A stretch of DNA of 64,000 nucleotides from Pontibacter russatus (GCF_009931655.1 NZ_CP047984.1:744001-808000), one strand, 5' to 3'; shown: positions 51,401 through 60,440, counted from the first letter of the stretch. Numbers and translations: made by a program. The notes: generated by a model from the letters alone, not told the origin.

Positions 51401-52771
51401 TTATCGGCTGAAGAATGAGAAAAGCCCCTTTTTCTTTCGGGGTTGCAGGGATGTGTTGAACTGCTCGTTATATGCCTGCAGGATTTCGGCATGGTGCCTG
51501 TCGTAAAATTCCGGGTTGAAATCCGCCTCCTCCAGATGCAGCAGCACGTTTTCAATGGTCCAGCCTTCTTTGAGGGCCTTGTCGAAGAAGTTGTGGCGCA
51601 GGCGCATCCCAAAAGCGTTCACCCCGGTAACTGCCTTTGTCCCGGCGTCAAACACGGCTCTGAAACAGATTTTGCCATTGGTGTGTTCCCAGTACAGCGA
51701 CTGCAGTTCCTCGCCCCACGCAGGAGGCACCACGCCATATGTCTGAAATTCGATGTCGAGGAACTTGGCGGAGTTGAACCAGGGGCCTGGCCGGTACGGC
51801 ACCCGCTTCTCGGTGAGGCTGTAGGCGAGGGTTTCGCCGTGCATGCGGCCTGTGTACCACGTCTGCTCCACGCTCCGGCGGCCGGGCGGCGGCGTCCGGA
51901 ACTCCGCGCAATCCCCGATGGCATATACCTCTGGCATGTTGGTGGCAAAAAACTCGTCTACCAATATGCCCCGGTTCGTTTCGAGCGGCGTGTCTTCCAC
52001 CAGCGCAATGTTCGGGCTCACACCCACGGAGATGCCGACGAAACTGCAGTCAATCTGCTCGCCTGTGGAGGCCACCACGCCCTTCACGCTGCCGGTGCCG
52101 TCGTCCTGTATTTCCATCAGCTCGTGTATCAGCCGCAGGTCGATGTGGTGCTCCCGCACGTGGCGGTTTACGAGCTGCGCCTCCTGCACCGGCAGCACAT
52201 TCCCCCAGAAGTTCTCCTCCCGCACCAGAAACGTGACCGGTATATGGCGGCTGTGCAGCATCTCCGCCAGCTCAATCCCGATCAGGCCGCCGCCCACCAC
52301 CACCGCCCGCCGGCAATTCCGGGTGTTCACCTCCATTTCCTCCAGGTCCTGCAAACTGTAAAGCCCCTGCACGCCCTTCAGGTCCTGCCCCGGCCAGCCG
52401 TATTTGTTGGGTGTGGAGCCGGTGGCCAGAATCAGCGTGTCATATATAACGGGGGGCTGCTGTTGCAGCTGCAGCGTTTTTTGCTCAAAATCGATGTGCG
52501 TGACCCAGTCATATATGAGCTGCAGCCGGTTTTTGGCCCAGAAAAAGTCCTCGTACGGCTTGAGGTGCGCATACTTCATATGCCCCATGTAGAGGTACAT
52601 GAGCGCCGTGCGCGAGAAGAAATGCTCGGTCTCCCCGGAGATGAGGGTAATGTTCGCGGCGCTGTCGCGCTTGCGGAGATGGCGCGCGCACGTAACCCCC
52701 GCAATGCCGTTCCCGATGATCACGATGCGGCGCCCTCCGGCCTGTGCTCCAATCGCTTCTTTATTCCTCAC
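51401..52771 (-). CDS. FAD-dependent pyridine nucleotide-disulfide oxidoreductase-like flavoprotein
   Basis: 456 residues from a GTG start (no ATG fits before the Rossmann fold). FAD site IIGNGIAGVTCARHLR, the ATGSTPN loop, second Rossmann VVGGGLIGIELAEMLHS for NAD(P)H, and VYAIGDCAEF. Similar to NADH-dependent rubredoxin/nitrite reductase flavoproteins. C-terminal extension (about 380-456) is not typical of that core. It likely feeds electrons from NADH to the polyferredoxin encoded next. No reductase gene neighbours give the final acceptor. Confidence 0.88.
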   Translation of the reverse strand: MRNKEAIGAQAGGRRIVIIGNGIAGVTCARHLRKRDSAANITLISGETEHFFSRTALMYLYMGHMKYAHLKPYEDFFWAKNRLQLIYDWVTHIDFEQKTLQLQQQPPVIYDTLILATGSTPNKYGWPGQDLKGVQGLYSLQDLEEMEVNTRNCRRAVVVGGGLIGIELAEMLHSRHIPVTFLVREENFWGNVLPVQEAQLVNRHVREHHIDLRLIHELMEIQDDGTGSVKGVVASTGEQIDCSFVGISVGVSPNIALVEDTPLETNRGILVDEFFATNMPEVYAIGDCAEFRTPPPGRRSVEQTWYTGRMHGETLAYSLTEKRVPYRPGPWFNSAKFLDIEFQTYGVVPPAWGEELQSLYWEHTNGKICFRAVFDAGTKAVTGVNAFGMRLRHNFFDKALKEGWTIENVLLHLEEADFNPEFYDRHHAEILQAYNEQFNTSLQPRKKKGLFSFFSR

Positions 52772-53625
52772 GCGCTGTTTGTTTCTGGATGATATGGATG
52801 GCTTATTCTATATAGGATGCGAACATGCCGCATGAGTAAAATTAAGTATTTTAGGGTTGTTAGTCCCTGTTTAAAAGGTTGACAGTGCCAGTTGCTTCAG
52901 AAAAGCAGTGGTCGAAAAATCCCACAGAAAGCCTTTGGACTTATATAAACGTGAACTCAGGAATTATTCTGCCTAAGCTTGTAGCCGCTGTTCATCCCTC
53001 TGGCTTGACTTACTTTAAGTTCTATAGCTGGTTTTGGTGCTCTCAGGCCGAGAGGCCTCCCCGAAATGCTTCGGGGTAAACTAATCCCCTTCAGCACTGT
53101 GTAGCGGAAGCTGCCGGGGTAGGGGCCCTCTATTCGCTCTGCTCAGGCTGCCTTACTGCGTGCGGCACCGCAACATCTACAAGGTGCCTCAGGTGAAAAC
53201 TGGAAACGGTTTCGCTCTGAGCCAGTGAGTATGATATTATAATCATTTAAATATCAAACTTCTACATTCAATTGATTCCCGAGTTCACGTTATATAAAAT
53301 ACCGCTTCTACAACAACCACCCGCAGTGTCAGTTGTTCACAGCACGCTCCGACGACAGCTATATATAAAGTGCTGTTTATTATTCAACTGCTGCGCCACA
53401 TATTCAAGCTGTACATCCGTTTCCTCGTCCGATAGGGCAATTCAGAAACATGGAAAGGGGATTTGATGCATCCCTGCCCGAAGGCAGCAGGCCGGGCATA
53501 TATAAATTTCCCGAAGCGAAGCAGGAACTTCTGCTGGTACGGACCTTTTTTATATCTTTAACGAAGCGGCGCCCTATATAGCGCGTAGCTTTTAGCTTAT
53601 ATCCGCCAGTCACTTCCCTATCGCT
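52772..53625. other. Long divergent spacer, no gene seen
   Basis: 854 bp between the flavoprotein gene and GH16. Contains small hairpins (53045-53058, and cccc-gaa/ttc-gggg at 53059-53076), the palindrome GAAACGGTTTC (53203-53213) with LacI-operator look, several TATATAAA words, and a near -7 box TATCTTTA just before 53570. Short open frames have no support. Confidence 0.5.
53203..53213. promoter_or_regulatory. Operator-like palindrome upstream of GH16
   Basis: GAAACGGTTTC, a palindrome centred on G, like operators of LacI/GalR regulators. It lies 413 nt before the GH16 start, so a direct role is uncertain. Confidence 0.25.
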
Positions 53626-54501
53626 ATGCCTGCTACAAAAGTAAACAAGATACAAAGATTCGGGCTATCCAAGGCCTCCTGCATGCTGCCACTGCTCCTC
53701 GCCTCCTGCGCCACCGGCTCCCAGGATTCATCCGCCTCCACGGCACAGGCCCCGCCGGACGAAAACCGGGCTTTTGCCGCCACGCCGGTCTGGGCGGATG
53801 AGTTTGACTACACCGGCGCGCCCGACACGGCCAGATGGGGATATGACATCGGCGGCAGCGGCTGGGGAAACAACGAACTGCAGTACTACACCAACAGCAC
53901 GCACAACGCGCACGTCGCCGACGGCAGGCTCACCATTACGGCCCGACAAGAGGACAAGGAGGGCAATGCCTACACCTCCGCCCGGATGGTGACGAAAAAC
54001 AAAGGCGATTTCCTGTATGGCAGGTTCGAGGTAAGGGCCAGGCTGCCGACCGGCAAAGGCACCTGGCCCGCCATCTGGATGCTGCCCACCGACAGCGAAT
54101 ACGGCGGCTGGCCGAAATCCGGCGAGATTGACATCATGGAACATGTGGGCCACGACCAGAACAGGGTACATGTCACGGTACACACGGAGGCGTACAACCA
54201 CAGCATTGGCACCCAGCAGGGGAAAAGCAAAATCATCCCGACCGCCAGCGCCGAGTTCCACCTCTACCGCGTGGACTGGACACCCACTGCCGTGCGCGGA
54301 TATATAGACGACGAGCAAATGTTCGAGTTTGTGAACGAGGGCAAAGACTACAGCTCCTGGCCCTTCGACAAGCGGTTCCACCTGCTGCTGAACATTGCCG
54401 TGGGCGGCAACTGGGGCGGCGCAGAGGGCGTTGACCCGACGGTTTTCCCGCAGGCGATGGAGGTGGATTATGTGCGGGTATATGAGATGGTTCCGCAATA
54501 G
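53626..54501 (+). CDS. GH16-family beta-glucanase (laminarinase-type) lipoprotein
   Basis: 291 residues. Lipobox at Cys28 (LPLLLASC), then a single GH16 domain: WADEFDYTGAPDTARWGYDIGGSGWGNNELQYYT and the active-site strand GEIDIMEHVG (Glu167, Asp169, Glu172), plus NIAVGGNWGG near the end. The E-I-D-I-M-E form is the laminarinase/lichenase type acting on beta-1,3 (and 1,3-1,4) glucans. Surface- or periplasm-exposed. Alone on the strand, with no adjacent susCD, so it may serve general glucan use. Confidence 0.92.
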   Translation: MPATKVNKIQRFGLSKASCMLPLLLASCATGSQDSSASTAQAPPDENRAFAATPVWADEFDYTGAPDTARWGYDIGGSGWGNNELQYYTNSTHNAHVADGRLTITARQEDKEGNAYTSARMVTKNKGDFLYGRFEVRARLPTGKGTWPAIWMLPTDSEYGGWPKSGEIDIMEHVGHDQNRVHVTVHTEAYNHSIGTQQGKSKIIPTASAEFHLYRVDWTPTAVRGYIDDEQMFEFVNEGKDYSSWPFDKRFHLLLNIAVGGNWGGAEGVDPTVFPQAMEVDYVRVYEMVPQ

Positions 54502-54611
54502 GCTTTGCTTCCGTTTTGCTGGCCATAGTATATTAAACTAAACGGAGACGGCGCCTGCCTATCAGATTTACATCGTTATATATAGCTTCTCTTTCAAGTT
54601 GATTGAATGTC

Positions 54612-55001
54612 ATGCTCCAACTCAGCAACCTCCATCACATCGCCATCATCTGCTCTGATTACCAGAAGTCGAAGCACTTTTATACAGCTATTCTTGGGCT
54701 GGAGGTAATCCGGGAGGTGTACAGGCAGGAGCGGCAGTCTTACAAGCTGGACCTGGCCCTGAACGGGCACTACATCATCGAGCTTTTCTCTTTCCCCGCG
54801 CCGCCGCAGCGGCCCTCGCGACCGGAAGCCCGCGGTCTGCGCCACCTCGCCTTTGTTGTAGCAGATTTGGAGGCCGCGGTGGAAGAACTCAAACGGCAGG
54901 GCGTGTTGCCGGAACCCATCCGCACGGATGAGCACACCGGCAGGCGCTTCACCTTCTTCCCCGACCCCGACGATCTGCCGCTGGAGCTTTACGAAAGCTG
55001 A
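54612..55001 (+). CDS. VOC-superfamily (glyoxalase-like) protein
   Basis: 129 residues from ATG 54612; the TTG reading at 54603 adds three residues. The VOC repeat-strand layout is clear, and a full set of metal ligands is present: His9 (LHHIAI), Glu57 (IIELF), His78 (RHLAF), Glu126 (LELYES). This matches GloA2/YaeR-type members. Probably a metal-dependent lyase, isomerase or dioxygenase-related protein; the substrate is unknown. Lies 110 bp after GH16, before a ferredoxin reductase. Confidence 0.85.
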   Translation: MLQLSNLHHIAIICSDYQKSKHFYTAILGLEVIREVYRQERQSYKLDLALNGHYIIELFSFPAPPQRPSRPEARGLRHLAFVVADLEAAVEELKRQGVLPEPIRTDEHTGRRFTFFPDPDDLPLELYES

Positions 55002-55102
55002 TAGATAAAATGCCATTTCAGCGCTTGGCAATTGCCCGAGCATATATAAGCTTTCCGGAAAGGGCCTGCGACAGCTGCATTCGCCAAGACCTTTTTATTT
55101 TG

Positions 55103-56188
55103 ATGTTCCGTAAGCAATACCCTATGGAAGTCCCTGAAAACGCAGAAAACCCGCTTTACACCAAAATTACCGTCACCGCCATCCGCCAAGAAGCCCCAGG
55201 CGTAAAGACATTCGAGTTTGGCGGCGAGGATGCAAAAAATATCCCCTACAAGCCAGGCCAGTACCTCACCTTCGCGCACCGGGTACACGACGAGGAAGTC
55301 CGCCGCTCCTACTCCATCACCTCCTCCCCGGCGCTGCACGAGCCCTTGACCATCGGCGTAAAGCGCATCGACAACGGCTTCTTCTCCAGGCTGCTGGTGG
55401 ACGACACCAAAGTCGGCGACCAGCTCTATACCATCGGCGCAACCGGGCTGTTCACGCTGCCAGACGATCTGGCCAGCTACAAACAAGTGTTCCTGCTGGC
55501 CGCCGGCAGCGGCATCACGCCCATATACTCGCTGCTCAAAACCCTCCTGTATGCGCACCCGGAGCTGAACGTGGTGCTCATCTACAGCAACAACAACCCA
55601 CAGAAAGCCATCTTCCGGAAACAACTGGAGCAATTGGCGCAGGAATTCCCGCAGCAGCTCACGGTGGAGTTCCTGTACAGCGTATCCCCTGATTTGGCGC
55701 GGGCCCGCTTGTACAAGGACCTGCTGCAGCAGCTGTTGCGGCAATACGCGGCGGCTCCGTATGCCGAAATCCTGTTTTACCTCTGCGGCCCCACCACCTA
55801 TATGCGCATGTGCTTCTATGCGCTGCGCCAGGCGGGCGTGCCGAACGACAACATCCGGCGGGAGAGCTTCAGCAGCGTGAAAGTAAAAGTCCCTCTCCTG
55901 CCCCCCGACACCGAGGAGCACCGGGTGGTACTGCACCTTAAAAGCCGCGAGTATCGGCTACAGGTGCAGTATCCGAAGACGATTCTACAGGCCGCCAGGG
56001 AAGCCGGGGTGCCGCTGCCCTACAGCTGCGAGGCAGGCAGATGCGGGAGCTGCGCCGCCCGCTGCACCAGAGGCCAAGTGTGGATGTCGTACAACGAGGT
56101 GCTGACAGAGAAAGACCTCGCCCAAGGCCTGACTCTCTCCTGCGTAGGCTATCCGGTGGGCGGTGAGGTAGTGTTGGAGGTGATGTAA
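55103..56188 (+). CDS. Ferredoxin-NAD(P)H reductase with C-terminal 2Fe-2S domain (PaaE/HmpX type)
   Basis: 361 residues from ATG 55103; ATG 55124 is a good alternative. N-terminal FAD domain with RRSYSITSSP, NAD-binding domain with AAGSGITPIYSLLK and FYLCGPTTYM, then a plant-type ferredoxin module at the C-terminus: CEAGRCGSCAARC with a distal LSCVG. Electron chain from NAD(P)H through FAD to the 2Fe-2S cluster. The PaaE type pairs with oxygenase subunits, but no paaABCD gene is nearby, so it may serve another oxygenase or desaturase. Confidence 0.9.
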   Translation: MFRKQYPMEVPENAENPLYTKITVTAIRQEAPGVKTFEFGGEDAKNIPYKPGQYLTFAHRVHDEEVRRSYSITSSPALHEPLTIGVKRIDNGFFSRLLVDDTKVGDQLYTIGATGLFTLPDDLASYKQVFLLAAGSGITPIYSLLKTLLYAHPELNVVLIYSNNNPQKAIFRKQLEQLAQEFPQQLTVEFLYSVSPDLARARLYKDLLQQLLRQYAAAPYAEILFYLCGPTTYMRMCFYALRQAGVPNDNIRRESFSSVKVKVPLLPPDTEEHRVVLHLKSREYRLQVQYPKTILQAAREAGVPLPYSCEAGRCGSCAARCTRGQVWMSYNEVLTEKDLAQGLTLSCVGYPVGGEVVLEVM

Positions 56189-56384
56189 GGAGGTATGAGT
56201 AACTGGAGGTTTGGCAGTTGGATGCCGCTCCTGCCGCAGCGATGTTACTCCCCGGTTTATAGCGCCCCGGATTCGGGATACTCATATATGCAACTGTCGG
56301 TTGAGATTAAGACGGGAAAGCTATACATAAATTCTGTTCCGGCAAGGCAGCCACGGCATCTGCTGACAGATTCCTTTCAAAACA

Positions 56385-56422
56385 AAAATCCCCGCCTGTT
56401 CTATATGCCAGGCGGGGATTTT
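56385..56422. terminator. Bidirectional terminator (ferredoxin reductase / GH43)
   Basis: Perfect 14-bp stem aaaatccccgcctg / caggcggggatttt around a 10-nt loop, between convergent genes. Minus-strand tail is T-rich. Confidence 0.85.
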
Positions 56423-56436
56423 ATGTAAAAAATTGC

Positions 56437-57558
56437 TTATTCGGTGTAGGCGGTGATGGTCTGGATGGTGCCGTCAGGATTGTGCTTCAGCTCCGTCACT
56501 TTGATGTTGCGCAGGTGCGTTTTGCCGGACAGTTGCGTGTCGTGGTAAAACAGGTACCACTTGCCCTCATGCTCTATCACCGAGTGGTGGTTTGTCCAGC
56601 CCTGCACCGGGTTCAGCAGCACGCCTTTGTAGGTAAATGGCCCGTAGGGGCTGTCGCCGATGGCGTAGGCAATGTTGTGGGTGTCGCCGGTGGAGTACGA
56701 GAAGTAGTATTTGCCGTTGTACTTGTGTATCCAGGGCGCCTCAAAAAAGCGCCTCTCGTTGTCACCGGCCAGCAGCGGTTTGCCGTTCTCATCCAGAATC
56801 TGCACATCCCGCACCTCTTCACTGAAGTTCAGCATGTCGTCGCTCAGGCGCGCCACTTTGGGCATCAGGGCCGGTTCGTTGTCAGCCGGGTACACGTCTT
56901 CCTCCTTGTAAACCCCGGAACTCCAGCGCTGCAGTTGCCCGCCCCATATACCGCCGAAGTACATATAGGCGGCACCGTCCTCGTCCATATATACCGCCGG
57001 GTCGATGCTGTAGCTGTTTGCGATCGGCTTAGGCTCCGGCTTGAACGGGCCTGTCGGGGAAGAACTGGTGGCCACTCCTATCCGGAACACGTCCTCCTTG
57101 TCCTTCACCGGGAAGTAAAGGTAGTAGGTGCCGTCCTTATAGGCCGCATCGGGTGCCCAAAGCTGCCGCCCGGCCCACGGAATGTCCTCAATGTCCAGCG
57201 CCACGCCATGGTCCACTATTTCCCCACTTGGGTCATCCATCGAGAAGACGTGGTAATCGCGCATGGCAAAGTGGGCGCCGTCGTCCTTCTCCGGAACTCC
57301 GGCGTCGATGTCGTGCGAGGGGTATATATAAATCTTGCCGTTGAAGACGTGGGCCGAGGGGTCCGCCGTATAGATGTCCGTCACCAGCGGCTGCGACAAA
57401 AACTGCGCATCCTGTGCCGTCGAGCCGGTGCTGTCAGCAGCCACGGCCTGTGTGTCGGCTTCTTCGCCTTCCGGGGTACTGCTGTTGCAGGCGGTGGTGA
57501 GAGCCGAGGCTGCCAGCAGCGCAAAAACTGTTTTTCTGGTAAAGGAGCGGTTTTTCAT
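56437..57558 (-). CDS. GH43-family glycoside hydrolase lipoprotein
   Basis: 373 residues from the ATG at 57558, which puts the lipobox (SALTTAC, Cys24) right. Five-bladed propeller: TADPSAHVFNGKIYIYPSHDID (catalytic Asp66), SIDPAVYMDEDGAAYMYFG (central Asp), and FFEAPWIHKYNGKYYFSYS (catalytic Glu). GH43 enzymes release arabinose, xylose or related side chains from plant glycans. It has a good promoter and a LacI-type operator at 57660-57694. Facing its 3' neighbour, with a terminator between. Confidence 0.9.
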   Translation of the reverse strand: MKNRSFTRKTVFALLAASALTTACNSSTPEGEEADTQAVAADSTGSTAQDAQFLSQPLVTDIYTADPSAHVFNGKIYIYPSHDIDAGVPEKDDGAHFAMRDYHVFSMDDPSGEIVDHGVALDIEDIPWAGRQLWAPDAAYKDGTYYLYFPVKDKEDVFRIGVATSSSPTGPFKPEPKPIANSYSIDPAVYMDEDGAAYMYFGGIWGGQLQRWSSGVYKEEDVYPADNEPALMPKVARLSDDMLNFSEEVRDVQILDENGKPLLAGDNERRFFEAPWIHKYNGKYYFSYSTGDTHNIAYAIGDSPYGPFTYKGVLLNPVQGWTNHHSVIEHEGKWYLFYHDTQLSGKTHLRNIKVTELKHNPDGTIQTITAYTE

Positions 57559-57659
57559 ATGATTCTCTTTTTCTTTTTTATGCACAACCAAAATAGGCAA
57601 CAGCGGGATTGCACTCCTCATCCGGCTGCATTATTCCAACCCACCTGTGCAAGGTCATC

Positions 57660-57691
57660 CAAACATAAGGATTTATGAAATCGGTTGCAAA
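57660..57691 (-). promoter_or_regulatory. Promoter for the GH43 gene
   Basis: Minus-strand TTTG (57691-57688), 20 nt, TATGTTTG (57667-57660): close to the Bacteroidota consensus. Start codon about 100 nt downstream. Confidence 0.72.
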
Positions 57692-57694
57692 TAA
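57679..57694 (-). promoter_or_regulatory. LacI-type operator candidate over the -33 of the GH43 promoter
   Basis: AATCGGTTGCAAATAA differs from the uxuB and DUF1080 sites (AATCGATTGCATATAT) at three positions. It covers the -33 element, the expected place for a repressor. Confidence 0.5.
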
Positions 57695-57735
57695 AGATGC
57701 GGAAGGTATGGGCGTATATGGCCCGCACGAAAAAA

Positions 57736-58611
57736 CTACGCCAGTTGATCTTCCCAAAGCGCGGCTGCCCCCAGCAGCGCCGCCGCCTCCCCAAGCTGCG
57801 CCTGCCGGATGGGCACGGGGGAGGCGTGCTCAAAAAGCGTCTGCTCTAACTGGGGCAGGAAGAGCGCCAGCGTCTGTCCAATCTCTCCCCCAATTACCAC
57901 CGTGTCCGCATTTTCCTGCTGGATATACGGCACCAGGATCTCCCCCAACTGCCGCCCGAACTCCTCGAACACGTCCTGCACCTGCTGGTACTCCGGCAAC
58001 AGTTCCACGAGCGCTTTCACGTGCGCCACTTCCAGTCCCGTCAGGTCCTTGTACCGCTGCACGATCCAATGGGCCCCCAGGTAGTCCTGCGCGATGCCTT
58101 CCTTGTATGGCGCACACCACAGAGCCGCGTCCACTGCGAGGCCGTTCTCATATATGGCTGAGCCCAGACTCGTGCCCAGGGTCAGGCCGATGGGGCGGGC
58201 CGCTCCTTTCGCGGCCCCGCCAAGGGCCTCGCCCTGCAGAAAACAGGCGGCGTTGTTCATGAACCGGATTTGCCCCGGCTGCACCTGCAGCGCCGCCGCC
58301 AGCAGTTCTTTTACATCCAGGCCATACAGCGCATCGTACTTGTCCTGAAACTTCATGAGCGCTATGCCCTTTTCATAGTCGAAGGGGCCGGGCATGGCTA
58401 TGCCGAACCGGAGTCCGTCGGCCGCGTTTGTTCCGGCGGCGGCCGCCATCGCATGCGCCCAACTGCGTATGATTTCCGACTTTCCCCCGTTTGCCTGCAC
58501 CGGTGTACGGACAGGCGCCTGCGCCTGCAGCGCTCCCGCCTCCAGATTTACCTGTGCGGCTGTTATGTGTTTGCCGCCCACCTCCACGCCTACCACGGTA
58601 GGGTCTGCCAT
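57736..58611 (-). CDS. ROK-family protein (degenerate sugar-kinase active site)
   Basis: 291 residues from ATG 58611. ROK/ASKHA fold with an N-terminal phosphate loop (GVEVGGKHITAA instead of the usual DxGGT), and a glycine-rich GTSLGSAIYENG loop. The catalytic-Asp position in the NDA motif reads NNA (Asn119-Asn120; codon AAC at 58252-58254). The zinc-binding CxCGxxGC motif is also missing. Family members are glucose-type kinases or repressors. Lost catalytic residues hint at a non-kinase role. Lies upstream of GH43, same strand, with the GH43 promoter between. Confidence 0.8.
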   Translation of the reverse strand: MADPTVVGVEVGGKHITAAQVNLEAGALQAQAPVRTPVQANGGKSEIIRSWAHAMAAAAGTNAADGLRFGIAMPGPFDYEKGIALMKFQDKYDALYGLDVKELLAAALQVQPGQIRFMNNAACFLQGEALGGAAKGAARPIGLTLGTSLGSAIYENGLAVDAALWCAPYKEGIAQDYLGAHWIVQRYKDLTGLEVAHVKALVELLPEYQQVQDVFEEFGRQLGEILVPYIQQENADTVVIGGEIGQTLALFLPQLEQTLFEHASPVPIRQAQLGEAAALLGAAALWEDQLA

Positions 58612-58819
58612 ATTCTTTTTACTACTTTCCAGTTCATGTCTCAAGTTTAAAGATACGGGCACAGGCCCACCAATAAAAGCTGGAAGCCGATTAATTGCGT
58701 CTCCCGGCCTGCTCTCCTCTTGTACAGAAGTCTCCTCAGCCAGTCATCAAAACGCACACAAAGCCCGGCTTTACTGGCCCATAGGTAGGCTCAGGCAGGT
58801 TTTTCCCGAGCGAAATCCC

Positions 58820-58827
58820 TACCTTTG
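58820..58827 (+). promoter_or_regulatory. Promoter (-7 box) for the dipeptidase gene
   Basis: TACCTTTG, followed by G-C as in two other window promoters. 47 nt before the ATG. -33 part is weak (TTT, about 17 nt upstream). Confidence 0.55.
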
Positions 58828-58873
58828 CGACAGCCGCCGCGTGCGCGGCAAATCATTCCGAAAGAAGCACTAT

Positions 58874-60337
58874 ATGAACTCTGACATACGGAAACTGGAG
58901 CCAAGGGCGCTCTGGGAAAACTTTGCCGACCTGAACGCCGTGCCCCGCCCATCGAAGAGGGAGGAACGGGTTATCCGGTTTGTGAAAGACTTCGGGCAGC
59001 GCCTCGGGCTGGAGACCTATCAGGACGGGACGGGCAACGTCATCATCCGGAAGCCCGCCACGCCGGGCATGGAGCACCGGCAGACCGTGGCCCTGCAAAG
59101 CCACCTCGACATGGTACACCAGAAAAACGCCGGCACCGACTTTGACTTTGAGACGCAGGGCATCCGGATGTACGCGGATGGCGACTGGGTGAAGGCGAGA
59201 GGCACCACGCTCGGCGCGGACAACGGCATCGGGGTGGCCGCCATCATGGCCGTCCTTGCCTCCAAAGACATTCCCCACCCGGCCCTCGAGGCGCTTTTTA
59301 CGGTGGATGAGGAGACGGGCATGACCGGCGCACTGGGGCTGAAAGGTGGCCTGCTTAACGCCGACATCCTCCTCAACCTCGACACCGAAGACGACCGGGA
59401 GCTGACCATCGGCTGCGCGGGCGGCGTGGACGTGACGGCTACGGGTATATATAGCCAGGAAGAGACACCGGCTGGAATAAAGGGCTGCAAACTCACCATC
59501 AAAGGCCTGACAGGCGGACATTCGGGCATGGACATTATACTGGGCCGCGGCAACGCGAACAAGCTGATGAACCGCCTGCTGTACCAGATTACTTCCCGTT
59601 TTCAGGTGTGGGTTGGCACCATCGACGGCGGCGGCCTGCGGAACGCCATTCCGCGCGAGTCGTTTGCGGCGGTGGGGGTTCCGGAAACAGAAATGGCTGT
59701 TTTAGAGGCCTTTGTGCAGGAGCAGGCGAAAGTGCTGCGGCAGGAATACAGCACCACTGACCCTCAACTGCAGGTGCTGGCAGAGCCGGTGGAAGCGCCG
59801 GAAAAAGTGGCCGATCCCGAGTTTATATATAAACTGCTGCGTGCCATATATGCCTGCCCGAGCGGCATTTACCGCATGAGCCCGGACATCGCGGGGCTGG
59901 TGCAGACCTCGAACAACGTGGCGCGCGTCGTGCTCAAAGACGGCAGCTACAGCGTCCTCTGCCTGACGCGCAGCTCGGTCGACAGCGAGAAAACAGACCT
60001 GGCGCAGGCGATACAAAGCGCGCTGGAACTGGCCGGAGCCACCGTGGAGCAGGGCGGCTCCTACCCTGGCTGGGCACCCAAACCCGGTGCCGCCATCATA
60101 CAGCTGATGCGCGACCTCTACCGGGAGAAATTCAACGCCGAGCCGGATGTGAACGCCTGCCACGCCGGGCTGGAGTGCGGTATTCTGGGGGCCAACTACC
60201 CCGGCATGGAGATGATTTCCTTCGGGCCGAACATCCGCGGCGCCCACTCCCCCGACGAGCAGGTGCAGGTCAGCTCGGTGCAAAAGTTCTGGGACTTCCT
60301 GCTCGCCACACTCCGGCGCATCCCCGAAAAAGCCTGA
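58874..60337 (+). CDS. pepD: Aminoacyl-histidine dipeptidase (Xaa-His dipeptidase, PepD)
   Basis: 487 residues from ATG 58874; the upstream open frame is not coding. M20-type zinc peptidase: LQSHLDMVHQKN (metal His/Asp), GADNGIGVAAIMAVLA, the EETGMTGALGL base motif and a dimerisation lid domain (KGLTGGHSGMDIILGRGNANKLMNRLL). The C-terminal HAGLECGILGANYPGMEMISFGP supplies the last metal His. Cytoplasmic; cleaves Xaa-His dipeptides such as carnosine. A 20-bp hairpin terminator follows. Confidence 0.94.
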   Translation: MNSDIRKLEPRALWENFADLNAVPRPSKREERVIRFVKDFGQRLGLETYQDGTGNVIIRKPATPGMEHRQTVALQSHLDMVHQKNAGTDFDFETQGIRMYADGDWVKARGTTLGADNGIGVAAIMAVLASKDIPHPALEALFTVDEETGMTGALGLKGGLLNADILLNLDTEDDRELTIGCAGGVDVTATGIYSQEETPAGIKGCKLTIKGLTGGHSGMDIILGRGNANKLMNRLLYQITSRFQVWVGTIDGGGLRNAIPRESFAAVGVPETEMAVLEAFVQEQAKVLRQEYSTTDPQLQVLAEPVEAPEKVADPEFIYKLLRAIYACPSGIYRMSPDIAGLVQTSNNVARVVLKDGSYSVLCLTRSSVDSEKTDLAQAIQSALELAGATVEQGGSYPGWAPKPGAAIIQLMRDLYREKFNAEPDVNACHAGLECGILGANYPGMEMISFGPNIRGAHSPDEQVQVSSVQKFWDFLLATLRRIPEKA

Positions 60338-60351
60338 CAAGTGCCGAGCCA

Positions 60352-60405
60352 TATATAAACAAAGAAGCCGCTCCATATCTGCAGGGCGGCTTCTTTGTTT
60401 ATATA
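60352..60405. terminator. Very long hairpin terminator (pepD / glucan phosphorylase)
   Basis: Perfect 20-bp stem tatataaacaaagaagccgc / gcggcttctttgtttatata around a 14-nt loop, between convergent genes. Confidence 0.85.
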
Positions 60406-60440
60406 AACTCCTGCTTTAAAAGAGCTACCGGATTTCTCTG

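Noticed and set aside
58394..58873. Upstream extension of the Xaa-His dipeptidase reading frame
   Set aside because: It runs through the ROK gene region and past a TACCTTTG promoter; the dipeptidase family starts at the ATG at 58874.
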